From: a bacterium
GTDB taxonomy: Bacteria; Verrucomicrobiota; Verrucomicrobiia; Limisphaerales; J093
Assembly: GCA_021780105.1 (NCBI GenBank)
Contig: JAJXZJ010000010.1
Location: forward strand, 1-64,000
DNA: 64,000 bases
Direction: 5' to 3'
Each line of letters begins with the position of its first letter. Position 1 is the first letter of the stretch. Shown one piece after another: positions 48,649 to 59,046 of the stretch. Made by a program: the position numbers and the translations under genes. The notes below the pieces were generated by a model that ran no database searches, was not told the origin of the DNA, and saw nothing but the letters and a program-made list of their open reading frames with translations.

Positions 48649-48659
48649 CCTGATTTTGT

Positions 48660-49133
48660 ATGTCCCGAAGACGTCAAGCGTTCAAGCGTCCCGTCAACCC
48701 GGATCCGAAGTATCATTCGACCCTGGTGACGCGGCTGGTCAGTGTGGTGATGAAGTGGGGAAAGAAGAGTGTGGCTCAGCGCATCGTTTACGGTGCGTTC
48801 GATGAGCTGGTGACGAAGAACCCCGCGGCTAATCCACTGGATGTTCTACAACGGGCCATTGACAATGCCAAGCCGCGGCTGGAGGTCAAGCCCCGCCGGG
48901 TCGGCGGTGCCACCTATCAGGTGCCGTTGGAAGTGCCCACGGATCGCCAGGTGTCGCTCGCGATGCGGTGGATTGTGGATTTTGCGGACGCCCGGAAGGG
49001 CGTGCCGATGAAGCAGGCGCTGGCCGCCGAGATCATGGAGGCCTACCAGGGGCAGGGTAACGCGATTCGCAAACGCGACGATGTGCATAAGATGGCGCAG
49101 GCCAACAAGGCCTTTGCTCATTTCCGCTGGTAG
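48660..49133 (+). CDS. rpsG: 30S ribosomal protein S7
   Basis: A 157-residue primary binding protein of the 30S head. It begins SRRRQAFKRPVNPDPKYHS and has the typical block GGATYQVPLEV and the C-terminal KRDDVHKMAQANKAFAHFRW. It follows rpsL by 11 bases. Confidence 0.98.
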   Translation: MSRRRQAFKRPVNPDPKYHSTLVTRLVSVVMKWGKKSVAQRIVYGAFDELVTKNPAANPLDVLQRAIDNAKPRLEVKPRRVGGATYQVPLEVPTDRQVSLAMRWIVDFADARKGVPMKQALAAEIMEAYQGQGNAIRKRDDVHKMAQANKAFAHFRW

Positions 49134-49150
49134 CAGCGCGGTTTAATAAT

Positions 49151-49184
49151 CGCCCCGAAGGCCGATGGTTGTCGGGGCGTTTTT
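49151..49184 (+). terminator. Intrinsic terminator between rpsG and fusA
   Basis: An 8-bp stem CGCCCCGA/TCGGGGCG with a 13-nt loop is followed by TTTTTG. It begins 18 bases after the rpsG stop and ends about 18 bases before the fusA start. That leaves no room for a new promoter between them, so it probably causes partial termination (attenuation) within the str cluster. Confidence 0.75.
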
Positions 49185-49202
49185 GTTCGATACGGACTTT
49201 CG

Positions 49203-51380
49203 ATGGCAACAGTGACGGAAAATATTCGACCAGTGAATTCGCCCAACCGGCGATACACGATGGAGCACACCCGGAACATCGGGATTGCAGCTCACATTGA
49301 CGCCGGCAAGACGACCACCACTGAGCGGATTCTGTTTTACACTGGCCTCATCCACAAGATGGGCGACGTGGATGACGGGAACACGGTCACGGACTGGATG
49401 GAGCAGGAACGCGAGCGCGGCATCACCATTACCTCGGCGGCCACGACGTGCTACTGGACGCAAAAGGGCGAAGATGTGGTGAAGCTGTTCGATGGCGTTC
49501 CGCACCGGATCAACATCATTGATACGCCGGGCCATGTGGACTTCACCGCGGAGGTCGAGCGTTCGATGCGGGTGCTGGACGGGGCCGTAGCCGTGTTTTG
49601 CGGCGTGGCCGGCGTGCAGCCACAGTCGGAAACGGTCTGGCGCCAGGCGACCAAATACAACGTTCCCCGCATCGCGTTCGTCAATAAAATGGACCGCACC
49701 GGTGCAAATTTTGAAAATGCCGTCGCCGAGATGCGCAAGAAGCTCGGCGCCTACGCCTATCCGGTCGTGATCCCCATTGGCAAGGAGGATCATCTTCACG
49801 GCGTCATTGATGTCATCAACCAGAAGGCGATCGTTTACGACGAAACCGACGAGCTGGGGATGCGTTACGACGTGACGCCGGTCCCGGCAGAACTGGAAGA
49901 CGCGGCCAAGGCCGCCTACGCCGAGTTGCTCGACGCAGTATCCAACAAGGATGACGAGATTGCCGAACTGATCATCGAGGACAAGCCGGTCAGCGCACAG
50001 GCGCTCAAACAGGCCATCCGCCGGCTCACCTGCAAGCTCGAATTCGTTCCGGTCCTGTGCGGTTCCGCTTTCAAGAAGCGCGGTGTGCAGCCGCTGGTGG
50101 ATGCTGTCATTGATTACCTGCCCTCGCCGCTGGATGTGCCGGCGGCCACTGGTCAGGACGTGGACGATGACGAAACCGTGCGGGAAATTACCTCCGACGA
50201 CAATGGCAAGTTTTGTTCCTTGGCCTTCAAGCTTTGGACGGATCCCTACGTCGGCAAGCTGGTGTTCTTCCGCGTCTATCGTGGTCAGCTCAAGAAGAGC
50301 GACATCATTTACAATCCCCGCACCCGGAAACGCGACCGCGTCAGCCGCGTCATGATGATCCAGGCGGACAAGCGCATTGACGTGGACACCGTGTATTCGG
50401 GCGACATCGCGGCGCTGGTTGGACTGAGGAACATCACCACCGGCGACACGCTTTGCGATGAGGATGCCTCGGTGTTGCTGGAGCCGCCGACCTTCCCCGA
50501 GCCGGTCATCTCGATGGCGGTCGAGCCCAAGACGAAGGCGGATCGTGACAAGATGAGCGAGGGCTTGCAGCGCCTGGCGGAGGAGGATCCGACCTTCCGC
50601 TGCTTCACGAACGAGGAAACCGGCCAACTGATCATCGCCGGCATGGGCGAGCTTCATCTGGAGATCATTCGCGACCGGCTGTTCCGCGAGTTCAAGGTGG
50701 AGGCCAACGCCGGCGCGCCGCAGATTGCCTACCGCGAGACGATTACCAGGTCGGCCGAAGGCGAAGGCAAATTCATCCGCCAGTCCGGCGGTCGCGGCCA
50801 ATACGGGCACGCGGTCATCACGATCACGCCCAATGAACGCGGCAAGGGCGTCGAGATCGAAAACAAGATCGTCGGCGGCGCCATTCCCAAGGAATACATT
50901 CCAGCGGTCATTGACGGCCTGAACGAAGCGATCGGCGGCGGTGTGTTGGTTGGCTACCCGGTGGTGGATGTGAAGGTCGCCATCATTGACGGCACGTTCC
51001 ATGAGGTGGACTCCAGCGAACTCGCGTTCAAGATGGCGGGCATTTTTGCCTTGAAGGAGGCCTGCAAGAAGGCCGCGCCGATTCTGCTGGAGCCGATCAT
51101 GAAGGTGGAATGCACCACTCCGGAGGAGTATCAAGGCGATCTGCTGGGCGATCTGAACCGCCGGCGCGGCAAGATCGTCAGCATCGAGGCGAAGAACAAC
51201 GCCACGAGCCTGAACGCCCATGTGCCGCTGGCCGAGATGTTCGGCTACGCCACTGCCATTCGCTCGCTTTCCAAAGGCCGCGCGGCCTACTCGATGGAAC
51301 CGTTTTCCTTCGAGCCGGTCCCGGCGAACATTGTGGCCACGATTCTGGATTCCGCGAAACCGAAACCTGCGCGCACTTAA
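49203..51380 (+). CDS. fusA: Elongation factor G
   Basis: A 725-residue translocase GTPase. G1 is [16 protein letters not shown]3 is DTPGHVDF, G4 is NKMD; domains II-V follow with [12 protein letters not shown] in domain IV. Two starts are possible: ATG 49203, or ATG 49260 ([12 protein letters not shown]), which is closer to the usual N-terminus. Neither has a clear Shine-Dalgarno, so the first 19 residues are uncertain. A terminator-like hairpin lies directly upstream. Confidence 0.97.
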   Translation: MATVTENIRPVNSPNRRYTMEHTRNIGIAAHIDAGKTTTTERILFYTGLIHKMGDVDDGNTVTDWMEQERERGITITSAATTCYWTQKGEDVVKLFDGVPHRINIIDTPGHVDFTAEVERSMRVLDGAVAVFCGVAGVQPQSETVWRQATKYNVPRIAFVNKMDRTGANFENAVAEMRKKLGAYAYPVVIPIGKEDHLHGVIDVINQKAIVYDETDELGMRYDVTPVPAELEDAAKAAYAELLDAVSNKDDEIAELIIEDKPVSAQALKQAIRRLTCKLEFVPVLCGSAFKKRGVQPLVDAVIDYLPSPLDVPAATGQDVDDDETVREITSDDNGKFCSLAFKLWTDPYVGKLVFFRVYRGQLKKSDIIYNPRTRKRDRVSRVMMIQADKRIDVDTVYSGDIAALVGLRNITTGDTLCDEDASVLLEPPTFPEPVISMAVEPKTKADRDKMSEGLQRLAEEDPTFRCFTNEETGQLIIAGMGELHLEIIRDRLFREFKVEANAGAPQIAYRETITRSAEGEGKFIRQSGGRGQYGHAVITITPNERGKGVEIENKIVGGAIPKEYIPAVIDGLNEAIGGGVLVGYPVVDVKVAIIDGTFHEVDSSELAFKMAGIFALKEACKKAAPILLEPIMKVECTTPEEYQGDLLGDLNRRRGKIVSIEAKNNATSLNAHVPLAEMFGYATAIRSLSKGRAAYSMEPFSFEPVPANIVATILDSAKPKPART

Positions 51381-51401
51381 CTTTGCAACCTTGCTCTTTT
51401 T

Positions 51402-51710
51402 ATGGCTGGACAACGCATCCGCATTCGCCTTAAGGCTTACGACCATCGTGTCATTGACCAGTCGGTCCGCGAGATCGTCGAAACGGTGAAGCGCACGGGC
51501 GCCCTCGTGGCGGGACCGATCCCGCTGCCGACGCGGGTCGAGCGGTTTACCGTCCAACGCTCGCCCCACGCGGACAAAAAATCGCAGGAGACATTTGAAC
51601 AGCGCACGCACAAGCGGTTGCTGGACATCCTCGATCCGACGGCAAAGACGGTGGATGAACTGAAGAAGCTCAACCTGCCGGCGGGCGTGGATATTACCAT
51701 CAAGATTTAG
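51402..51710 (+). CDS. rpsJ: 30S ribosomal protein S10
   Basis: A 102-residue protein of the 30S head that also partners with NusB/NusG in antitermination. Conserved blocks are [30 protein letters not shown] and [19 protein letters not shown]. It starts the S10 gene order 21 bases after fusA; tuf does not intervene. Confidence 0.98.
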   Translation: MAGQRIRIRLKAYDHRVIDQSVREIVETVKRTGALVAGPIPLPTRVERFTVQRSPHADKKSQETFEQRTHKRLLDILDPTAKTVDELKKLNLPAGVDITIKI

Positions 51711-51713
51711 TTT

Positions 51714-52472
51714 ATGATTGGCTTGCTCGGAAAAAAATTGGGCCACACGCGCGTTTACGACGCGGAGGGCACCTTGGTGCCGGTGACCGTCGTGCTCGCC
51801 GGGCCGAACCGCGTGTTGCAGTGCAAGACGCGGGAAACCGACGGTTACAACGCCGTGCAGCTTGGGTTTGACGACCAGAAGCCACAACGGCTTACGAAGG
51901 CGGTGGCCGGACATATTCGCAAATTCAACGGCCAGCCTGTGAAGCGCATTCGCGAGTTCCGGGATTTTTCGGCGACCGTGAAGCCGGGCGACGTGGTTGG
52001 GCCGAGCCTCTTTCTTCCCGGTGATTTTGTGGACGCCATTGGAGTGACCAAGGGTCGAGGCTTTGAAGGTGTTGTCGGTCGTCACGGGTTCCGTGGCGGT
52101 GACTCCACGCACGGGGCGAAAGGTTGGCATCGCCGGTCGGGCGCCATCGGCCAGCGTCTGTTCCCTGGCACGGTCATGCGCGGTTTGAAAATGCCCGGTC
52201 ACTTGGGGCAGGTGCGGCGCACGACCCAGAATCTTGAGGTTGTGCAGGTTCTGCCGGAGGACAATCTGCTGCTGATCAAGGGCGCGATTCCGGGAGCCGA
52301 GGGCGATTACGTGGTGATCCGCGAGTCCAAGAAGATTCCGAAGACGGTGGCCGAGCAGATTCGCGTGGCCAAGGCGGAAGCCGCCAGGAAGCTGCAGGAA
52401 GCGGCGGCGAAGGCCGCCGAGAAGGCGGCCAAATCCGGTGCCAAACCCGCCGCGGCCAAGGCAGGCAAGTAA
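51714..52472 (+). CDS. rplC: 50S ribosomal protein L3 with Ala/Lys tail
   Basis: A 252-residue early-assembly protein near the peptidyl-transferase centre. The signature KGRGFEGVVGRHGFRGGDST and the loop GHLGQVRRTTQNLEVV are normal. About 40 residues at the C-terminus are a low-complexity helix of Ala, Lys and Glu (for example AEAARKLQEAAAKAAEKAAK), making the protein longer than the usual 205-215. The tail probably lies on the ribosome surface. Confidence 0.97.
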   Translation: MIGLLGKKLGHTRVYDAEGTLVPVTVVLAGPNRVLQCKTRETDGYNAVQLGFDDQKPQRLTKAVAGHIRKFNGQPVKRIREFRDFSATVKPGDVVGPSLFLPGDFVDAIGVTKGRGFEGVVGRHGFRGGDSTHGAKGWHRRSGAIGQRLFPGTVMRGLKMPGHLGQVRRTTQNLEVVQVLPEDNLLLIKGAIPGAEGDYVVIRESKKIPKTVAEQIRVAKAEAARKLQEAAAKAAEKAAKSGAKPAAAKAGK

Positions 52473-52484
52473 ACCGAGACGCTC

Positions 52485-53105
52485 ATGAAATTGACGGTCA
52501 AAGACAGCAAGGGAAACAGTGCCGGTGAGCTGGAGGTGGGCTTTTCGCTCATCGAAAACGGCAGGGGCACGCAGGCGGTGCATGATGCCGTGGTGGCGCA
52601 CCTAGCCAACCGGCGGCAGGGCACGGCCTGCACCAAGACCATGGGCGAGGTGTCCGGGTCCGGCAAAAAACCATGGCGCCAGAAGGGCACCGGTCGTGCC
52701 CGTTCTGGCTCGTATGCGTCGCCTTTGTGGCGCGGTGGCGGTGTGACGTTCGGACCCAAGCCGCGCGATTTCGGCAAGAAGATTTCCAAGACCACGCGGG
52801 CGCTTGCCTTCCGCAAGGCGCTCAGCGAACGCCTCAAGGCGGGCGATGTGCTGGTGGTGGACGACTTGAAGCTGGCCTCGCCCAAAACCAAGGAATTTCT
52901 CGGAGTGCTGGCTGCCTTGCAGGTTCAAGGTTCCACGCTCGTGGTCGCTGCGAACGACGATACCAACCTGCGCCTGGCTTCGCGCAATGTGCCGGATGTC
53001 GGGTTGACGACCGGCGCCGCGTTGAACACCTACCAGGTGCTCAAGTATGGCAAACTGCTGTTCACCCGCCCGGCCTTCGCCCAGGTCGAGCAACGCTTGA
53101 AGTAA
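52485..53105 (+). CDS. rplD: 50S ribosomal protein L4
   Basis: A 206-residue protein of the exit tunnel constriction. The extended loop contains GSGKKPWRQKGTGRARSGS and WRGGGVTFGPKPRDF; this is the region where macrolide-resistance changes arise. No unusual change stands out. It is followed by rplW after one base. Confidence 0.98.
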   Translation: MKLTVKDSKGNSAGELEVGFSLIENGRGTQAVHDAVVAHLANRRQGTACTKTMGEVSGSGKKPWRQKGTGRARSGSYASPLWRGGGVTFGPKPRDFGKKISKTTRALAFRKALSERLKAGDVLVVDDLKLASPKTKEFLGVLAALQVQGSTLVVAANDDTNLRLASRNVPDVGLTTGAALNTYQVLKYGKLLFTRPAFAQVEQRLK

Positions 53106-53106
53106 C

Positions 53107-53388
53107 ATGAGCCCGTTCGAAATCATCAAGACCGCTCGCCTAACGGAAAAAGGCAGCATTCAAACGGAGAAGCACAACCAATACACGGTGGTGGCAGACC
53201 GGCGGGCGAACAAGATTCAAATCCGCAACGCCGTGGAGGAGCTTTTCAAGGTCACGGTGACGGATGTGCAGACGATGAATGTCCGGGGCAAGCTCCGTCG
53301 CCAGCGTACTGCGCAGGCCGGTCAGGCGCCCAATTGGAAGAAGGCGATCGTCACGCTCAAGGAAGGCGACAAGATCGTGTTGACCTAG
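53107..53388 (+). CDS. rplW: 50S ribosomal protein L23
   Basis: A 93-residue tunnel-exit protein that docks trigger factor and SRP. It has the usual N-terminal RLTEKG and the motif [18 protein letters not shown] followed by VTDVQTMNV. Starts one base after rplD. Confidence 0.97.
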   Translation: MSPFEIIKTARLTEKGSIQTEKHNQYTVVADRRANKIQIRNAVEELFKVTVTDVQTMNVRGKLRRQRTAQAGQAPNWKKAIVTLKEGDKIVLT

Positions 53389-53399
53389 TGGAGTTGTTT

Positions 53400-54254
53400 A
53401 TGCCCGTAAAAACTTTCCGTCCGCTCACTCCTTCGACCCGCTACATCACGGTGGCGAGTTTCGCGGAGATCACCAAGTCCAAGCCGGAGAAATCGCTGGT
53501 CGTCATCCGCAAGAAGACCGGCGGCCGCAACACTTACGGCCGGGTCACGGCGCGCGGCATTGGCGGCGGACACAAGCAGAAAATCCGCCTGGTGGATTTC
53601 AAGCGCGACAAACGCGGCGTCGAGGCCGAGGTGAAGGCGATCGAATATGATCCGATCCGTTCCGCCCGGCTTGCGCTGCTGCAATACAAGGATGGCGACA
53701 AGCGCTACATCGTCGCGCCGGAAGGCCTGAAGGTGGGGGTGAAGGTGCTTAGCGGTCCCAACGCCGCGCCCGATGTTGGCAATTGCCTGCCTTTGAAGGC
53801 AATACCCGTCGGAATGCCGGTTCACAATCTTGAATTGTCGCCGGGCCGCGGCGGTCAGTTGGTGCGGTCGGCCGGCGGTGCCGCCACCCTGATGTCGCGC
53901 GACGAGGGTTACGCGCTGGTGCGGCTTCCCTCGGGTGAAATCCGGAAGATCAACGAAATTTGCTATGCCACCATCGGGCAGGTTGGCAATATTGAGCACG
54001 AAAACGTCAAGCTCGGCAAGGCCGGGCGCTCGCGGCATCTTGGCATCCGGCCGATCAACCGTGGCGTGGCACGCAACCCGGTGGACCACCCGAACGGCGG
54101 CGGCGCCGGTAAATCCAAGTCCGGTGGCGGCTGGCAGCAGCCAACCTCGCCCTGGGGCTTGATTGCCAAAGGCAAGCGCACCCGCCAGCACCGCAAACAT
54201 TCCGACCGGTTCATTGTCGTCCGTCGCGACGGCCGGCCAATGAAAAAGAAGTAA
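53400..54254 (+). CDS. rplB: 50S ribosomal protein L2
   Basis: A 284-residue core protein for subunit joining and peptidyl-transferase structure. It begins [15 protein letters not shown]. The conserved C-terminal block [18 protein letters not shown] and the histidine region are present. ATG 53400 is the true start; the frame upstream lies inside rplW. Confidence 0.98.
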   Translation: MPVKTFRPLTPSTRYITVASFAEITKSKPEKSLVVIRKKTGGRNTYGRVTARGIGGGHKQKIRLVDFKRDKRGVEAEVKAIEYDPIRSARLALLQYKDGDKRYIVAPEGLKVGVKVLSGPNAAPDVGNCLPLKAIPVGMPVHNLELSPGRGGQLVRSAGGAATLMSRDEGYALVRLPSGEIRKINEICYATIGQVGNIEHENVKLGKAGRSRHLGIRPINRGVARNPVDHPNGGGAGKSKSGGGWQQPTSPWGLIAKGKRTRQHRKHSDRFIVVRRDGRPMKKK

Positions 54255-54260
54255 ACCGCT

Positions 54261-54542
54261 ATGGGACGTTCGATCAAAAAGGGTCCGTTTTTGGACCAGC
54301 ACTTGCAGGAGAAAATCCTCAAGGCGAAGGAAACCAAGTCCAAGGCGCCGATCAAAACTTGGTCGCGGCGCTCCATGATCACGCCGGATTTTGTCGGGCT
54401 CACCTTCAACGTGCATAACGGCAAGTTGTTCAATCCGGTGTTCGTCACCGAGAACATGGTGGGCCACCGGCTGGGCGAGTTTTCCCTGACACGCACCTTC
54501 AAGAAGCACGGTGCTCACACGGCGAAGGCCGAAGCGAAGTAA
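54261..54542 (+). CDS. rpsS: 30S ribosomal protein S19
   Basis: A 93-residue head protein at the intersubunit bridge. [15 protein letters not shown] and [18 protein letters not shown], then [16 protein letters not shown], are all conserved. Confidence 0.98.
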   Translation: MGRSIKKGPFLDQHLQEKILKAKETKSKAPIKTWSRRSMITPDFVGLTFNVHNGKLFNPVFVTENMVGHRLGEFSLTRTFKKHGAHTAKAEAK

Positions 54543-54546
54543 GCCT

Positions 54547-54879
54547 ATGGAAGTGCAATCCATCACCCGCAACGTCCGCATGTCCGCGCAGAAGATGCGC
54601 GAGGTGGTGCGGCAAATTCAGGGCCTGCCCGCCGAGCGCGCCGCCGCGGTGCTCGCCGTGGTGCCGCGCAAATCCGCCCGCTTGGTGGCCAAAACCCTCA
54701 AGTCGGCCATCGCCAACGCGGAGAACAACAAGGGCCTCAAGCCGGAAACCTTGCGGGTGAAGGAAGCCGTGGCCGGGACGGCTACGACGCTCAAGCGTTT
54801 CACCCCGAAGGCGCGCGGCTCCGCCGGTCCCATTCTCAAACGCAATTGCCACATCAAGATCGTTTTGTCGGACGAGTAA
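54547..54879 (+). CDS. rplV: 50S ribosomal protein L22
   Basis: A 110-residue protein whose beta hairpin lines the exit tunnel. It has the [19 protein letters not shown] start and the hairpin tip [20 protein letters not shown] 54547 is chosen; the upstream part of the frame overlaps rpsS. Confidence 0.97.
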   Translation: MEVQSITRNVRMSAQKMREVVRQIQGLPAERAAAVLAVVPRKSARLVAKTLKSAIANAENNKGLKPETLRVKEAVAGTATTLKRFTPKARGSAGPILKRNCHIKIVLSDE

Positions 54880-54883
54880 GCTT

Positions 54884-55603
54884 ATGGGTCAGAAAACCAA
54901 TCCAATCGGCCTGCGGATCGCAGTCAACAAGGACTGGCTGTCCAAGTGGTATTCAGGCAAGAAGGAGTACGGCAAGCTCCTCACCGAGGACTATAAGATC
55001 CGCGAGATTCTGAAGAAGAAGCTGGAGTCCGCCTCCGTGCCAAAAATTCAGATTGAGCGCGCGGCCAACCGTTGTCGCATCACGATTTTCACCGCCCGCC
55101 CGGGCGTGGTTATTGGCCGCAAAGGCGCGGAGATTGACAAGCTCAAGGAGGAACTCAGCCGGCTCACGGGCAAGGAAGTCTATGTGGACATCCAGGAAAT
55201 CAAGACGCCGGAGCTGGACGCCCAGTTGGTCGCCGAGAACATCGCCCTGCAACTCGAGCGCCGCATTTCCTTCCGCCGCGCGATGAAAAAGGCCGTGCAG
55301 ACGGCGATGGATTTTGGGGCCGAGGGCATCAAAGTGCGCTGTGCCGGCCGGTTGGGCGGCGCGGAACTGGCGCGGGTGGAATCGTACCACCAGGGCCGGG
55401 TGCCGTTGCACACGTTGCGGGCGAAGATTGATTACGGCTTCGCCGAGGCGCGCACCATGTATGGCAAGCTCGGCATCAAATGCTGGATTTGCAAAGGTGA
55501 AACCCAGGGCGAACGGAAACCGTTGGTGGCGGCGCCGGCGGCGGGCGTGAGTGCCCCGGCACCGGCAACCGCGCCCGCCGTGGCGGTCGTGGCCACGAAC
55601 TAA
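54884..55603 (+). CDS. rpsC: 30S ribosomal protein S3
   Basis: A 239-residue protein of the mRNA entry channel with a KH domain ([20 protein letters not shown]) and the C-terminal block [16 protein letters not shown]. The last 30 residues are Ala/Pro/Val-rich ([19 protein letters not shown]), which is a non-conserved tail. Starts GTCAG-less but 4 bases after rplV, so coupling is likely. Confidence 0.97.
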   Translation: MGQKTNPIGLRIAVNKDWLSKWYSGKKEYGKLLTEDYKIREILKKKLESASVPKIQIERAANRCRITIFTARPGVVIGRKGAEIDKLKEELSRLTGKEVYVDIQEIKTPELDAQLVAENIALQLERRISFRRAMKKAVQTAMDFGAEGIKVRCAGRLGGAELARVESYHQGRVPLHTLRAKIDYGFAEARTMYGKLGIKCWICKGETQGERKPLVAAPAAGVSAPAPATAPAVAVVATN

Positions 55604-55627
55604 CCAGGAATTTGACGAGGATTTGTT

Positions 55628-56047
55628 ATGCCATTGATGCCTGCCAGAGTAATGCACCGCAAGCAGCAGCGCGGCAGCCGGACAGGGCTGGCCACGCGGG
55701 GCAACGCGGTAGCTTACGGCGAATACGGCCTGCAAGCCACGGAACGGTGCTGGATGGACACCAAGCAGATTGAGGCGGCCCGCGTGGCGATCAGCCGTTA
55801 CATGAAGCGCCGTGGCAAGATGTGGATCCGGATTTTTCCCGACAAGCCGATTACCAAGAAGCCCTTGGAAGTCCGCATGGGCACGGGCAAGGGCGCGGTG
55901 GAAAGCTGGGTCGCGGTGGTGAAGCCGGCGACGGTGCTGTTCGAGGTGGACGGCGTCACGGAAGCGATCGCGCGTGAATCGTTGCGCCTCGCGGCCACGA
56001 AACTGCCGATCCGCACCAAGTTCATCTCCCGCCACCACTCGAATTAG
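55628..56047 (+). CDS. rplP: 50S ribosomal protein L16
   Basis: A 139-residue protein near the A-site tRNA. It shows [37 protein letters not shown] and [20 protein letters not shown]. Length is standard. Confidence 0.98.
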   Translation: MPLMPARVMHRKQQRGSRTGLATRGNAVAYGEYGLQATERCWMDTKQIEAARVAISRYMKRRGKMWIRIFPDKPITKKPLEVRMGTGKGAVESWVAVVKPATVLFEVDGVTEAIARESLRLAATKLPIRTKFISRHHSN

Positions 56048-56067
56048 TCCGCTATCACGCTGTTCGC

Positions 56068-56265
56068 ATGAAGAAGTCAGAATTGAAGGAAAAGACGGCG
56101 GTCGAACTGGCCGCGCTGGGGCGCGACCTGCGACAGGAGTTGTTCAACTTGCGACTGCAGCAGGCCAGCAGTCAATTGGAGAAGCCGGCCCGTTTGCGCA
56201 CGTTGCGCCGGGAAATCGCCCGTGTGGAGACGCAAATGAGCGTTTTGCGCCGAAAGTCAGCCTGA
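56068..56265 (+). CDS. rpmC: 50S ribosomal protein L29
   Basis: A 65-residue two-helix protein at the tunnel exit. MKKSELKEKTAVELAALGRD and the LRLQQASSQLEKPARLRTLRR block are typical. Confidence 0.96.
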   Translation: MKKSELKEKTAVELAALGRDLRQELFNLRLQQASSQLEKPARLRTLRREIARVETQMSVLRRKSA

Positions 56266-56275
56266 GTTGACGGTT

Positions 56276-56575
56276 ATGCCAGAGAATCATTCCAATCGCA
56301 GTCACCGTAAGGAACGCGTCGGCGACGTCATCGCCAGCAAGATGGCCAAAACCATCGTGGTCCGCGTCGAACGCCGCTTCCGCCACCCGCAGTTCAAAAA
56401 GGTGGTGACCCGTTACAAGAAATTCTACGCACACGACGAGAAGAGCGAGGCCAAGGTGGGTGACCGCGTGCTCATCCAGGAGACGCGTCCAATTTCCAAG
56501 CTCAAGTGCTGGCGCCTGGTGAACATTGTTGAGCGCAACCTGGCGGCCGAAGCGCTGCACGCCGAAGGAGTCTGA
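56276..56575 (+). CDS. rpsQ: 30S ribosomal protein S17
   Basis: A 99-residue OB-fold protein for early 30S assembly. The core reads RVGDVIASKMAKTIVVRVERR and GDRVLIQETRPISKLKCW. The start is ATG 56276; a TTG three codons earlier also opens the frame. The C-terminus is somewhat longer than usual. Confidence 0.97.
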   Translation: MPENHSNRSHRKERVGDVIASKMAKTIVVRVERRFRHPQFKKVVTRYKKFYAHDEKSEAKVGDRVLIQETRPISKLKCWRLVNIVERNLAAEALHAEGV

Positions 56576-56578
56576 TTT

Positions 56579-56944
56579 ATGCTGCAAATCCGTTCCATCC
56601 TTGACGTGGCCGACAATTCCGGGGCCAAGCGCGCCGCGGCCATCGGTGTGCTGGGCCGCAACCAGCGGTATGCCCATGTTGGCGACATCATCAAGGCGCA
56701 CATCAAGGAAGCCGCGCCCGACGGCACCGTGAAGAAGGGTGACGTGGTGGACGCCGTGGTGGTGCGCACACGGCAGGCCATCCGCCGGTCGGACGGCTCG
56801 TATTTGCGCTTCGACAGCAACGCGATCGTGATCATTGACAAGGAAAACAATCCGCGCGGCACGCGCATCTTCGGGCCGGTGGCCCGCGAATTGCGCGAGA
56901 AGCGGTTCATGAAAATCATTTCCCTGGCCCCGGAGGTCATTTAG
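56579..56944 (+). CDS. rplN: 50S ribosomal protein L14
   Basis: A 121-residue protein at the subunit interface. It has [33 protein letters not shown], and the C-terminal [20 protein letters not shown]. Length is standard. Confidence 0.98.
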   Translation: MLQIRSILDVADNSGAKRAAAIGVLGRNQRYAHVGDIIKAHIKEAAPDGTVKKGDVVDAVVVRTRQAIRRSDGSYLRFDSNAIVIIDKENNPRGTRIFGPVARELREKRFMKIISLAPEVI

Positions 56945-56949
56945 AACGT

Positions 56950-57225
56950 ATGCGAAGATTCCACGTCAAACGCGGCGATCAGGTCGTCGTCATTGCCGGC
57001 ACGGAGAAGGGCAAGCGCGGCAAGATCATCGCCGTGCTGCCCAAGAAGGAGCGGGTGATTGTCGAAGGCATCAAGATGATCAAGCGGCACACGCGCAAAA
57101 GCCAGCAACACCCCCAGGGGGCCATCGTGGAGCGCGAAGGCACCATCCACATTTCCAATGTCATGAAGGCCGAGCTGTTTGACGCGCGCGCCGCCAAACA
57201 CGGCGTGACGCCTGCGGCCGCCTGA
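56950..57225 (+). CDS. rplX: 50S ribosomal protein L24
   Basis: A 91-residue assembly-initiator protein with a KOW motif (KRGDQVVVIAGTEKGKRGKI). It is slightly shorter than the usual 100-105 residues, ending in HGVTPAAA. Confidence 0.97.
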   Translation: MRRFHVKRGDQVVVIAGTEKGKRGKIIAVLPKKERVIVEGIKMIKRHTRKSQQHPQGAIVEREGTIHISNVMKAELFDARAAKHGVTPAAA

Positions 57226-57233
57226 TTTTCGCC

Positions 57234-57779
57234 ATGAAACCAAGATTGCAGCAAAAATACGAAGAGGCCGTGCGGCCCGCTTTGATGGAAAAGTGGCACT
57301 ACGGGAATACCCTGCAGGTGCCGCGGGTGGAGAAGATCATCATCCACATGGGCGTGAGTTCCTCGCTGGAAAAAGTCGCGGTGGACGATGCGGCCCGCGA
57401 CCTGACGGCCATCACCGGTCGGAAGCCGGTGATTGACAAGTCCCGCAAGAGCGTGGCGAATTTCAAACTGCGCCAGGGGCAGGCCATCGGTTGTCATGTC
57501 ACCCTGCGGCGCGAAGTCATGTATGAGTTCTTTGACCGGCTGGTGGCGGTGACGCTGCCGCGCATTCGTGACTTCCGCGGCCTCAGTCCGCGTGCGTTTG
57601 ACGGCCGCGGCAATTATTCGCTGGGACTCGATGACCAGAGCATTTTCCCGGAAATTGATCTCGACAAAATCAAGCGGCATCAAGGCATGGACATTACCAT
57701 TGTCACCACGGCCCCGACGAATGAGGAGGCCCGTGATCTCCTTAAAATGCTGGGGATGCCGTTCGCAGAAGGAAAATAA
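57234..57779 (+). CDS. rplE: 50S ribosomal protein L5
   Basis: A 181-residue central-protuberance protein that binds 5S rRNA. Blocks [31 protein letters not shown] and [18 protein letters not shown] are conserved. Confidence 0.98.
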   Translation: MKPRLQQKYEEAVRPALMEKWHYGNTLQVPRVEKIIIHMGVSSSLEKVAVDDAARDLTAITGRKPVIDKSRKSVANFKLRQGQAIGCHVTLRREVMYEFFDRLVAVTLPRIRDFRGLSPRAFDGRGNYSLGLDDQSIFPEIDLDKIKRHQGMDITIVTTAPTNEEARDLLKMLGMPFAEGK

Positions 57780-57780
57780 T

Positions 57781-58050
57781 ATGTCCAAAGTCTCCTGGAT
57801 TGAACGCGACAAGCGCAAGCGCGAAACCGTGAAGAAATACGCGGCGTTGCGCGCTGAGTTGAAGGCCAAAAAGGATTATGCCGGCTTGGCCAAGCTGCCG
57901 CGCGACGCCAGCCCCGTGCGCACCACCAATCGTTGCCGGGTGACCGGCCGCCGGCACGCCCACCTGCGCAAGTTCGGCGTGTCCCGTCTGACGTTCCGTG
58001 AAATGGCCTTGTCGGGCCTGATCCCCGGCGTCACCAAAGCCAGTTGGTAA
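57781..58050 (+). CDS. rpsN: 30S ribosomal protein S14 (zinc-free form)
   Basis: An 89-residue S14 of the long form. The C-terminal half shows [20 protein letters not shown] and ends [11 protein letters not shown]. The paired CxxC zinc motifs of the short form are absent, so zinc is not required. The ATG follows the rplE stop by one base. Confidence 0.97.
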   Translation: MSKVSWIERDKRKRETVKKYAALRAELKAKKDYAGLAKLPRDASPVRTTNRCRVTGRRHAHLRKFGVSRLTFREMALSGLIPGVTKASW

Positions 58051-58054
58051 GCCT

Positions 58055-58441
58055 ATGACCGACCCGATCGCCGATTTGCTCACGCGGATTCGCAACGCCA
58101 ACCAGGCCTTGCTGCCGGCCGTGACCCTGCCGCATTCGCGCCTGAAAGAGCGCATCGCCCGGATCCTCAAGCAGGAAGGCTACCTTGCCGACTGCGCCGT
58201 GGAGGGCGACAAAATCAAGCAGCTCAAGCTCAAGTTGAAATTCCAGGGCCGGAAGGGAGTCATCGAAGGACTCCGCCGGGTCAGCACGCCTGGGCTTCGC
58301 CATTATGTGGGTGCGCGGGACATTCCGCGCGTGCTTGGGGGAATGGGGGTTGCCATTCTCTCGACTCCGCACGGTGTGATGACCGGCGTGGACGCCCGCA
58401 AACAAAACGTCGGCGGGGAAGTGCTTTGTTACATTTGGTAA
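58055..58441 (+). CDS. rpsH: 30S ribosomal protein S8
   Basis: A 128-residue central-domain protein; in other bacteria it also represses the spc operon by binding its mRNA. It starts TDPIADLLTRIRNAN and ends GGEVLCYIW, both typical. Confidence 0.98.
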   Translation: MTDPIADLLTRIRNANQALLPAVTLPHSRLKERIARILKQEGYLADCAVEGDKIKQLKLKLKFQGRKGVIEGLRRVSTPGLRHYVGARDIPRVLGGMGVAILSTPHGVMTGVDARKQNVGGEVLCYIW

Positions 58442-58455
58442 ATCAGAGGAGCGCC

Positions 58456-58992
58456 ATGTCCAGAATCGGAAGAATGCCAGTTACAGTGCCGCCCAAGGTG
58501 AAGGTGCAGATCAATGGCCGCACCATCTCCGTCGAAGGCCCGAAAGGGCGGCTGAACTTTGATCTGCCCAAACGCACCGCCGCGGCCGTCCAAGGGGACA
58601 AGGTGGTGGTGACGCGCGACGGCGAGGACGCCACCGCCAGGGCCATGCACGGACTTGCCCGCGCGATCGTGAACAACATGGTCAAGGGCGTCAACGAGGG
58701 GTACGTCAAGAAACTGGAAATCCAGGGTGTTGGTTTCAAGGCGGCCGTGCAGGGCAAGACGGTCAACATGCAGCTTGGCTTCTCGCACCCGATCAATTAT
58801 GCCATTCCGGACCAGATCAAGGTCACGGTTGAAGAAAACACGAAGCTGACCGTCGAAGGCCCCGACAAGAAGATGGTCGGTCAGGTCGCTGCCGACTTGC
58901 GCGCCTTCTATCCGCCGGAACCTTACAAGGGCAAGGGTGTGCGTTACGTGGGCGAGCACGTGGTCCGTAAGGAAGGCAAGACCGTCCAGTAA
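58456..58992 (+). CDS. rplF: 50S ribosomal protein L6
   Basis: A 178-residue protein near the sarcin-ricin loop. It begins MSRIGRMPVTVPPKVKV and has the terminal PEPYKGKGVRYVGEHV block. ATG 58456 is the start; the frame upstream is inside rpsH. Confidence 0.98.
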   Translation: MSRIGRMPVTVPPKVKVQINGRTISVEGPKGRLNFDLPKRTAAAVQGDKVVVTRDGEDATARAMHGLARAIVNNMVKGVNEGYVKKLEIQGVGFKAAVQGKTVNMQLGFSHPINYAIPDQIKVTVEENTKLTVEGPDKKMVGQVAADLRAFYPPEPYKGKGVRYVGEHVVRKEGKTVQ

Positions 58993-59046
58993 CCTGGACT
59001 TTAACCGAGTATTTCTGGTCGCGACATCAATGCGTGACCTCTGACG

